A DNA stretch of 14,875 nt, from the NCBI GenBank assembly GCA_020428265.1, contig JAGQND010000012.1:1-14875 (forward strand), read 5' to 3'. The notes beneath the pieces were generated by a model. It did no database searches and was not told the DNA's origin. It saw nothing but the letters and a program-made list of their open reading frames with translations. Every line of letters begins with the position of its first letter. Position 1 is the first letter of the stretch. The position numbers were made by a program, and so were the translations under genes. This DNA comes from Candidatus Saccharimonadota bacterium. Its GTDB lineage: Bacteria; Patescibacteriota; Saccharimonadia; Saccharimonadales; Saccharimonadaceae. Shown here in pieces: positions 1 through 5,390 of this stretch.

Positions 1-5
1 GTTAT

Positions 6-58
6 TTTGCTCCATAGATGCGTATCTATGCTGACGAGTCCAAAAGGACGAAAGCAAA
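6..58 (+). ncRNA. Type III hammerhead self-cleaving ribozyme
   Basis: All parts of the hammerhead fold are present in order. Stem III is TTTGC (6-10) with GCAAA (54-58). T11 pairs with A53, and C12 is the cleavage-site nucleotide, so self-cleavage is predicted between 12 and 13. Stem I is CATAGAT (13-19) with ATCTATG (24-30), seven perfect pairs closed by GCGT. The core CTGACGA is at 31-37. Stem II is GTCC (38-41) with GGAC (46-49) around an AAAA loop, and GAAA is at 50-53. The ends open in stem III, which makes it type III. Stem II and its flanks resemble the well-known tobacco ringspot satellite hammerhead. The downstream promoter at 91-120 would not transcribe it, so it probably belongs to the 3' end of an upstream transcript or to read-through RNA entering the pseudokinase operon. 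Confidence 0.9.
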
Positions 59-90
59 TCATAAAATGGCATTATTTTTTATAAAACCTA

Positions 91-120
91 TTGACTTTCA
101 ATTTTACTTAGTGTTATAAT
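91..120 (+). promoter_or_regulatory. Sigma-70-type promoter of the pseudokinase/VWA operon
   Basis: TTGACT (91-96) and TATAAT (115-120) are separated by 18 bases, and a TG precedes the -10 box (extended -10). Transcription would start near 127, giving a leader of about 115 bases before the TTG start at 242. A 19-bp imperfect inverted repeat (109-127) is centred on the -10 box and could be an operator. Confidence 0.75.
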
Positions 121-127
121 TACACTA
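109..127. repeat. 19-bp inverted repeat over the -10 box, possible operator
   Basis: TAGTGTTATAATTACACTA has perfect 6-base arms (TAGTGT and ACACTA) around 7 bases. It covers the -10 box of the pseudokinase promoter, where a bound repressor would block RNA polymerase. A second 19-bp repeat with similar arms lies at 3885-3903. No known regulator box is recognised with confidence. Confidence 0.45.
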
Positions 128-231
128 TCACATTAATAAATACATTCTACGACTAGACAAAATGTAAAAAGTGTGATGTAATACTTGAGGCGTCCGCTCA
201 AGTTGAGAAGGGGCGCGTTCTTTTATAAGGA
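128..231 (+). promoter_or_regulatory. Structured 5' leader of the pseudokinase/VWA operon
   Basis: The predicted leader can fold into successive helices. TCACA (128-132) pairs with TGTGA (172-176) and encloses a hairpin in which 141-145 pairs with 162-166 and TCTA (146-149) pairs with TAGA (154-157). CTTGAG (184-189) pairs with CTCAAG (197-202). A small hairpin, 218-222 with 227-231, covers the ribosome binding site AAGGAGG (227-233). The RNA seems too organised for a plain spacer, but it matches no riboswitch class that I recognise. Folding is by eye only. Confidence 0.4.
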
Positions 232-241
232 GGTGAGTATA

Positions 242-1369
242 TTGTCTGCAGAGCTGGATCGAATCGAACAGATGATCGATTCGGCTGAATCGTACGCCAT
301 AATGTTTGGCGTATCTGGCGGAGATGTGAAGTCGCAGCTGAGTGCTGCTCGGAATAACTACCGACTGCTACTAAAAGCTGTGCACCCAGATCGAGTTGAT
401 ATGGATGCACGCGACAAGGCGACTGACCTGACTGCAAAACTGAATAAACTTTACGAAGAAGCTCAAGCTGCCATACAGGCTGGCACGCTACATGTGCGCC
501 GGTCTAACAGCTCGGCTGTGTTTAGTTCTGCAAAATACCAATACCGGGTGACTGAAAAGTTCACCAAATACAACGACATGGCTGAGTGTTTTTTGGCCAC
601 GGCGGGTAGTGGTACTGGCGAGCTAAGCGGCTTTGTAAAGGTTGCCCGAACACCGGCTGACAACGAGTTGCTTGCCACAGAAGCTGAGGTGTTGAAGAAA
701 ATTTGCGATGGCAGCGATGCCAAGCGTGAAGTCTTCTTCCCGACGCTACTGGATTCGTTTGGTATGAAAATTGGTACCAAGCGACTACGTGCAAATACTC
801 TGGCGAACCTGGATGGGTTTTACAACCTAGAACAGGTGCACGAGCGGTATGTGAACGGAGTGCAAGACCTCGATATGGCCTGGATGTGGCGCCGGGTGTT
901 GTGGACGCTGGACTACGCACACACTAAGGGTGTGGTGCATGGTGCAGTTTTGCCGCAGCATGTGATGTTGCAACCGGCCCAGCATGGGATTGTGTTGGTG
1001 GACTGGTGCTATGCTTCGCCGAAGCGTGGCAAGGACCATCAGCCGCTCAAGGCTGTTGTGGGTCGGCAGCGGGCATGGTACCCAAAGTATGTGTTCGACA
1101 AGCAACCGGCAATGCCGGCGCTGGACATAGCTATGGGTGCGCGAACGATGGTGTATATAGCAGGTGGCAACCCGGAAACGGGTAAAATGCCAGCTGGTGT
1201 GAAGCCGGAGTTCGCTCGGTACTTTGCGGGTATTTTGGCCCGCGAAGGTGATGCGAAACTACGGGTGCCCGAGGTAGCCGTAGAGTTCGATGCAGTGCTC
1301 GAACGGTTGCGGGGTCCGTATTTCCCGCGCAAATTCCGACCGTTCGATATGGGTAGTTCCAACAAGTAG
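242..1369 (+). CDS. J-domain protein fused to a protein-kinase-like (pseudokinase) domain
   Basis: The protein is about 375 residues. The TTG start is chosen because AAGGAGG (227-233) lies 8 bases upstream; an in-frame TTG at 185 has no such site. Residues about 15-75 form a J-domain with the HPD motif at 48-50, which in DnaJ proteins stimulates Hsp70 ATPase. The rest resembles a Ser/Thr kinase. The ATP-binding lysine (K133, in VKV) and the DFG aspartate (D254, in VDW) are present. The HRD-type loop reads HGAVLPQHV (233-241), so the catalytic Asp, Lys and Asn are all replaced and phosphotransfer is unlikely. It probably acts as a scaffold or client adaptor. It is followed 13 bases later by the VWA gene, and I recall similar J-domain-kinase/VWA pairs in actinobacteria and phages. 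Codon use is intermediate, with a few ATA codons. Its substrate is unknown. Confidence 0.8.
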   Translation: MSAELDRIEQMIDSAESYAIMFGVSGGDVKSQLSAARNNYRLLLKAVHPDRVDMDARDKATDLTAKLNKLYEEAQAAIQAGTLHVRRSNSSAVFSSAKYQYRVTEKFTKYNDMAECFLATAGSGTGELSGFVKVARTPADNELLATEAEVLKKICDGSDAKREVFFPTLLDSFGMKIGTKRLRANTLANLDGFYNLEQVHERYVNGVQDLDMAWMWRRVLWTLDYAHTKGVVHGAVLPQHVMLQPAQHGIVLVDWCYASPKRGKDHQPLKAVVGRQRAWYPKYVFDKQPAMPALDIAMGARTMVYIAGGNPETGKMPAGVKPEFARYFAGILAREGDAKLRVPEVAVEFDAVLERLRGPYFPRKFRPFDMGSSNK

Positions 1370-1382
1370 AAAGAAGAGTCAA

Positions 1383-2438
1383 ATGGGTGGCGGTTCTTGG
1401 GACGTCGGTTCGTACACTAGCCGCGTGAGTGCGGCGCGTGCGTCTGGCAAGTCCACGTTCGACTACGACGACAACGTGCGCAAGGGCAAGGTGTCGGGTG
1501 TGAACCCGCTGCTGAACCCCACGGTCAAGGCTGGTGCGGCTAGTCCGTTCGCTGGCAAGATCATGCGCGAAGTCTGCGTGACCGATGAGCACCCTGACCC
1601 GACGGCAATCTTGGTATTGCTGGACGTGACGGGTAGCAACATTGAGCAGGCTCGCGTGGTGCACACGGCGTTGCCGCGGCTGCAGAAGTATCTGAGTGAT
1701 GGTGGCTTCTGCAACGACCCGCAGATCAACGTGTCTGCGGTGGGCGACGCCTACTCCGACAAGTACCCGTTGCAGTTTGGACAGTATGAGTCGGACAACC
1801 GACTCGACGACCAGATTGCGGCACTGGTGCTGGAGGGCAATGGCGGCGGTCAGCAGCGCGAGACCTACGAGCTAGGTGCGTACATGGCAGCGCGCCACGT
1901 GCATCAGGAGCCTTATGAGCTCTACGGCAAGAAGGGCTTCGTGTTCCTCATCGGTGACGAGATGCCGTACCGGGAGATTCCGAATGATTTCGGTGGGCGC
2001 TACTATGGCGGCCGGCACACATTGGAATCTCTCACGGGTGACACCACTAGTGAGCCGATCGGCACTAAGGCGGTGTTCGATGAGCTCAAGGAGAAGAACC
2101 ACGTGTTCTTCCTCTTTCAGGCTCAGGGTGCCTACTCGGCGAGTCAGATTGTTCCCGAGTGGAATGAGCTGCTCGGTGCCGAGAACGTGGTGATTCTGGA
2201 GAGTCCGGGACAGGTCGTGGAGGTTATCGCAGGGCTGGTAGCGCGTTTTGCGTCGAGCCTGGATGCTTCTGCCACTGAAAGCGCCATGCTGTCGGCCGGT
2301 GGTGACACTCGGGCTGTGAAGTCCGCGTTGAAGGCCATCGCCAAGTACACTCCGCCCAGCAATACTGGCGGAAGTGGCGTAGTAGCGGTCGCAGACGACG
2401 ACCTGGATATCGGCAGCGCCGGAGCAGACAGGCTGTAA
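1383..2438 (+). CDS. TerY-like von Willebrand factor A domain protein
   Basis: The protein has 351 residues. It begins MGGGSWD, a conserved N-terminus in a family of cytoplasmic VWA proteins. The ATG at 1383 is chosen because that motif begins there and purine-rich AAGAAGAG precedes it; an in-frame ATG at 1290 lies inside the upstream gene. Metal-ion-dependent adhesion-site motifs are visible: DVTGS (81-85), a Thr in QRETYE (T161) and IGDEMP with D192, so Mg2+-dependent protein binding is likely. There is no signal peptide or membrane segment. The tail (about 300-351) is low in complexity and ends acidic. It is co-transcribed with the J-domain pseudokinase and likely works with it. I saw no ATA isoleucine codons, unlike most neighbours, which suggests high expression. 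A strong terminator follows at once. Confidence 0.85.
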   Translation: MGGGSWDVGSYTSRVSAARASGKSTFDYDDNVRKGKVSGVNPLLNPTVKAGAASPFAGKIMREVCVTDEHPDPTAILVLLDVTGSNIEQARVVHTALPRLQKYLSDGGFCNDPQINVSAVGDAYSDKYPLQFGQYESDNRLDDQIAALVLEGNGGGQQRETYELGAYMAARHVHQEPYELYGKKGFVFLIGDEMPYREIPNDFGGRYYGGRHTLESLTGDTTSEPIGTKAVFDELKEKNHVFFLFQAQGAYSASQIVPEWNELLGAENVVILESPGQVVEVIAGLVARFASSLDASATESAMLSAGGDTRAVKSALKAIAKYTPPSNTGGSGVVAVADDDLDIGSAGADRL

Positions 2439-2448
2439 CTCGCCTGAC

Positions 2449-2486
2449 GTGTGCCGTCCCAACAATTGTTTGGGCGGCACACTTTT
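2449..2486 (+). terminator. Intrinsic terminator of the pseudokinase/VWA operon
   Basis: A GC-rich stem pairs 2449-2456 with 2475-2482 and 2458-2462 with 2470-2474. T2457 is bulged and the loop is AT-rich. TTTT follows (2483-2486). Confidence 0.9.
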
Positions 2487-2497
2487 AAAATTGAATT

Positions 2498-2503
2498 TAT
2501 AAA
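2498..2503 (+). promoter_or_regulatory. Weak -10 box for the PurA-like gene
   Basis: TATAAA lies 9 bases before the ATG at 2513, similar to the leaderless promoters elsewhere in the window. No convincing -35 box is visible because that position overlaps the upstream terminator. GAGGA (2506-2510) is too close to the ATG to be a good ribosome binding site. Confidence 0.35.
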
Positions 2504-2512
2504 ATGAGGAAT

Positions 2513-3880
2513 ATGGAAAAATCTAAAGCAATTATTATGACCGACCTGAGCTACGGTGATACGGGCAAGGGCACCACGACCGAATGGTTTGCAAGCCACG
2601 CGGATAGTGCTGCAATTGTGCGTTTTAACGGTGGCGGTCAGGCCGAACATAATATAGTGCGCCCAGATGGTACGCACCATACTTTTTCGCAGTTTGGGTC
2701 GGCGAGTTTGCTGCCCAATACCGTGAATCATTTGTCGCGTGATATGTGGGTTAACCCGCTAAACATGGCGCCCGAAGCACGGCATTTGCAGCAGCTTGGT
2801 GTGCACGATATATGGCAGCGTACGACAGTGAGTGAAGAGGCGCGTATAGTTACGCCATACCACCGCGCGGGCAATAGGTTGCGTGAACTTGCACGTGGTG
2901 CCAATGCGCATGGCAGCACTGGTCAGGGTATAGGCGAAGCTGGCGTAGACGACATAGTGCGCGGTGATTTAACTTTGCGTGCAGGTGATGTGCGTCGTCG
3001 TGATTTGGTGCAACTACTCGAAAATATGCGTGTATATAAACGCGAACAAATGCGCGCACTTGGCAGTATGCTGCGCACCGATACCGAAGAATGGGATGCG
3101 CTAAATGACGAAACTTTGAGCGAAGAATATGCTGATATATATAATGAATGGAGCCATGTACTACGTATAGTTGCGCGTGATTATTTAGCGACTTTGGCGC
3201 TGGAGCACAGTCATGTAATTTTTGAGCCGGCGCAGGGTGTACTGCTTGATGAAAAGTACGGATTTCACCCACACACTACGTGGAGTAATACTACACCGGG
3301 AAACGCCGAGGCGCAGCTACGCGATATTGATTTTAGTGGAAGTGTGAAGAAATATGGCATATTGCGCGCCTATACAACTCGTCATGGTTACGGCCCATTT
3401 GTGACAGAAGATGAAGCACTAGATGATCCGCTATACGAATATCATAATGGCGTGGGTGAGTGGCAAGGTAAGTTTCGCGTAGGGCACTTTGACCCTGTGG
3501 CGCATAGGTATGCTATACAGGCAGTGGGCGAATTAGACGGACTAGTCGTGACAAATATAGACCGCGTAGTAGAGCTACCAGAATGGAAATATGCAACTGG
3601 CTATAACGTGCCAAGTGATAGTGCGGCTGGTAAATATTTTGATATGCATGGCAGTATAGCACGCGACATGAAACTACCGCAAACTGGCAGCAAAGAACAC
3701 GTAGAGCAACTGGGCAAAATGCTGTTTGAGGCAAAGCCTGTATATGGCTCTATAGAAAACCCAAGTGCCGACGATGTGATAAAAACTATCGAACGTGAAA
3801 TGGGTGAGCGCGTGGTGCTAGCGTCGTTTGGCCCAACAATTAACGACAAGAAAATACTCGAGGATACGATACTGCTATAG
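2513..3880 (+). CDS. Divergent adenylosuccinate synthetase-like (PurA-family) ligase
   Basis: The protein has 455 residues, slightly longer than typical PurA, which joins IMP and aspartate using GTP. Family landmarks in order: GDTGKG (15-20) with the catalytic-type Asp16; NGGGQAEHN with His46; STGQGIGEAG; FEPAQGVLLDEKYG; AYTTRHGYGPFVTED; and FDPVAHRYA before TNID (347-350). Two sites deviate. The loop that in E. coli PurA reads TTGR and binds aspartate is here EWQGKFR (316-322). The guanine-binding TKLD is TNID, losing the lysine. Either the amino-acid or nucleotide partner differs, or the sites are rearranged. Start 2513 is preferred over 2504 because of its spacing from the -10 box. Codons are ATA-rich, unlike the VWA gene just upstream. 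It may be a purine-salvage enzyme or a new ligase. Confidence 0.75.
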   Translation: MEKSKAIIMTDLSYGDTGKGTTTEWFASHADSAAIVRFNGGGQAEHNIVRPDGTHHTFSQFGSASLLPNTVNHLSRDMWVNPLNMAPEARHLQQLGVHDIWQRTTVSEEARIVTPYHRAGNRLRELARGANAHGSTGQGIGEAGVDDIVRGDLTLRAGDVRRRDLVQLLENMRVYKREQMRALGSMLRTDTEEWDALNDETLSEEYADIYNEWSHVLRIVARDYLATLALEHSHVIFEPAQGVLLDEKYGFHPHTTWSNTTPGNAEAQLRDIDFSGSVKKYGILRAYTTRHGYGPFVTEDEALDDPLYEYHNGVGEWQGKFRVGHFDPVAHRYAIQAVGELDGLVVTNIDRVVELPEWKYATGYNVPSDSAAGKYFDMHGSIARDMKLPQTGSKEHVEQLGKMLFEAKPVYGSIENPSADDVIKTIEREMGERVVLASFGPTINDKKILEDTILL

Positions 3881-3884
3881 TCCC

Positions 3885-3903
3885 TAGTATTGAATAAATA
3901 CTA
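3885..3903. repeat. 19-bp inverted repeat over the -35 box, possible operator
   Basis: TAGTATTGAATAAATACTA has perfect 7-base arms around 5 bases and overlaps the -35 hexamer at 3890-3895. Its outer arms match those of the 109-127 repeat in the pattern TAGTRT ... AYACTA. It could be a shared operator, or AT-rich coincidence. Confidence 0.45.
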
Positions 3904-3918
3904 AATATGTGGTATAAT
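3890..3918 (+). promoter_or_regulatory. Leaderless promoter of the HD gene
   Basis: TTGAAT (3890-3895) and TATAAT (3913-3918) are 17 bases apart, with TG before the -10 box. The ATG at 3925 is only 6 bases past the -10, so transcription should begin at or next to the start codon with no room for a ribosome binding site. Confidence 0.75.
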
Positions 3919-3924
3919 GAAAGT

Positions 3925-4692
3925 ATGGACAAACCACCAGTTTATGAGTCCTACCGCGACCTGCGCGACGTGCCACTACATGTAGTGACTGGCGAGTATG
4001 GCGTAGAGGGTCTCAAAGAGCAGTTTTTGCAGCTGGTGGAAGACTTACAATTAGAGCCTGAAGAAAAGCAGTCTATAGAGATTGCTATGAATGTGGCGAT
4101 GGTGGCACATGATGGACAAATGCGCGGGCCACTGCCATATTGATCACATTTATTACGTGTGGCTAGTCGCATAATCAAGCACTTTGGAGTTACGGAACCG
4201 CATATTATACGCGCGGCGCTGCTACACGATAGTGTAGAGGATGTGCCTGGTAGGCTGGCCTATGGCCTTATGGTGCCAGACGAAGAAATTGACGACCTAA
4301 AACACCGCCCCGCCGCGCTGCAGACGATTGCTGATATGTTTGGCGAAGACACTGCAGAGTTGGTGGCTAATGTGACCAACCCAGAGTTTGACCGTAGTGG
4401 CGATACACAGGTGCAGTACCGCGAGCATGTGGTGGAGCTCATGCATGAACACCCCGAAGCACGCGTGATTAAGCTTTCGGATTTTATAGATAATTGCAAA
4501 GGCTTGAATCACAATGAGCGTCCGCTAGCGGCTATACAAAGACTTGCGCGCAAGTACTATCCACTCATAGAAACCATGCGCGAATTTGCGCTGGCTGAAG
4601 ACACACCAATACCCGAGCAGGGCAAGGCTTATATAAATGAGAGTCTTGACGTCGCCGGCGAACGATGCGAATACTATATATCACTTAGCTAG
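3925..4692 (+). pseudogene. HD-domain (p)ppGpp hydrolase-like gene interrupted by an in-frame TGA
   Basis: Read through the TGA at 4141-4143 (codon 73), this is one 255-codon protein of the RelA/SpoT-type hydrolase family, without a synthetase domain. The HD metal and catalytic motifs are in a single frame: AHDGQMRG before the stop, SHLLRVA with His75 just after it, HDSVED at 101-106 (the hallmark HDxxED), and KLSDFIDN with Asp186. The remainder is intact and well conserved in appearance. The first piece (72 aa) lacks all metal ligands. A restart at GTG 4159 would lose His75 and has no ribosome binding site. Genes nearby end naturally in TGA, for example at 8349-8351, so general recoding is unlikely. 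This is a recent nonsense mutation, a sequencing or assembly error, or local read-through. If functional it would degrade (p)ppGpp or a related nucleotide. Confidence 0.75.
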
Positions 4693-4696
4693 TGAC

Positions 4697-4725
4697 TGTT
4701 GCAATATAAATAGTTGTGCTATAAA
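4697..4725 (+). promoter_or_regulatory. Leaderless promoter of the 4732 gene
   Basis: The -10 box TATAAA (4720-4725), preceded by TGC, is 6 bases before the ATG at 4732. The -35 is weak: TGTTGC (4697-4702) at 17-base spacing, or TTGCAA (4699-4704) at 15. Confidence 0.55.
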
Positions 4726-4731
4726 CAAAGT

Positions 4732-5376
4732 ATGAGTAAACATGCTGGTAGCAATATTGAGAGTATGTACGGCAATTTGTCGTTTGGATATGAGGCACTT
4801 TCATCAGAGGGTAGCATAGAGCAGATTGAAGAAAATCAAACACGCTATATAAAAAAGGATTCAGTATTGTTTGTGCCTTCGCACGATGAAGGCGAGTATA
4901 CACCTGTTATTTTGACGGCGCTACCTGTGCCGGCGGATGCTCCGGACTGGGTGGCTGTGCGCCGCGATGGTGATGATTATGTTTTAGATTTACACTTGTT
5001 TGATGTTGCCGAAGATGGTCGGTTTTGCGACCTTGGTGAAATTTCTTCGTATATGAAGCCAGTGGTACCTAGAGCCTACGCTATGCGCGACTATGCGTCT
5101 AGTGACGTCGACGCTGTGGCACTGTATGGCAATGCTGAATATTGGGGTGACCTGGAAGGCCTTGTGGGTGATGTGGATAGTGAAAATGCGCGGCTAGCGG
5201 CCGAGGAATTAGAGCGTCGGCAAAAAGAAAATAGAGATAAGCAAATACGAAAAATTGGTCGGCAAGTAACTGCAATAGTGTCGGTGCTACCGTTGCCGCA
5301 GCCACTTGGTATGGGCGTAAACTTTGCAGCTCACGTGTTTGCCTATACTGCAACTTCGCTGCTAACTAGTGATTAG
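4732..5376 (+). CDS. Hypothetical protein with C-terminal charged helix and hydrophobic tail
   Basis: The protein has 214 residues and I do not recognise its family. The ATG at 4732 is chosen because it lies 6 bases after a -10 box, as for adjacent genes; an in-frame TTG at 4714 lies upstream of that box. The first 130 residues are mixed and acidic, with alternating hydrophobic positions that suggest a beta-rich domain. Residues about 150-178 are strongly charged (ENARLAAEELERRQKENRDK) and likely form a helix or short coiled coil. The last 35 residues are hydrophobic (ending HVFAYTATSLLTSD), perhaps a membrane-associating or packing segment. There is no signal peptide. It stands between the HD gene and an acyltransferase with its own promoter, so context gives little guidance. 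Codon use is ATA-containing, like its neighbours. Confidence 0.7.
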   Translation: MSKHAGSNIESMYGNLSFGYEALSSEGSIEQIEENQTRYIKKDSVLFVPSHDEGEYTPVILTALPVPADAPDWVAVRRDGDDYVLDLHLFDVAEDGRFCDLGEISSYMKPVVPRAYAMRDYASSDVDAVALYGNAEYWGDLEGLVGDVDSENARLAAEELERRQKENRDKQIRKIGRQVTAIVSVLPLPQPLGMGVNFAAHVFAYTATSLLTSD

Positions 5377-5378
5377 CA
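5360..5378. repeat. 19-bp inverted repeat abutting the -10 box
   Basis: TGCTAA (5360-5365) and TTAGCA (5373-5378) are perfect arms around 7 bases. The repeat ends directly against TATAAT (5379-5384) and contains the stop codon of the upstream gene. It could be an operator in the promoter spacer or a weak hairpin at the end of the upstream mRNA. Confidence 0.45.
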
Positions 5379-5384
5379 TATAAT
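5379..5384 (+). promoter_or_regulatory. Leaderless -10 box of the acyltransferase gene
   Basis: TATAAT lies 6 bases before the ATG at 5391, the same spacing as at the two previous genes. No good -35 hexamer is visible; the best is TTCGCT (5355-5360) at 18-base spacing. Confidence 0.6.
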
Positions 5385-5390
5385 AGATAC

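Noticed and set aside
61..90. Possible terminator after the hammerhead
   Set aside because: The T-run is present, but no clean GC-containing stem precedes it.
185..241. Earlier TTG start for the J-domain pseudokinase
   Set aside because: No ribosome binding site precedes it, the extra 19 residues are basic and unlike a J-domain start, and AAGGAGG sits ideally before TTG 242.
1290..1382. Earlier start of the VWA gene
   Set aside because: It lies inside the upstream gene, and the extra residues precede the family's conserved MGGGSWD start.
2513..3880. Assignment as PurZ (2-aminoadenine pathway)
   Set aside because: As I recall, PurZ replaces the catalytic Asp; here Asp16 is kept and no other Z-genome genes are present.
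4141..4170. TGA read as Trp, Gly or selenocysteine by a changed code
   Set aside because: Other genes end in TGA at the expected place, no other internal TGA interrupts a gene, and I see no convincing SECIS-like hairpin just downstream.
4795..4815. CTGATGA-like hammerhead core on the - strand
   Set aside because: No stem II followed by GAAA and no cleavage-site stem can be built around it.
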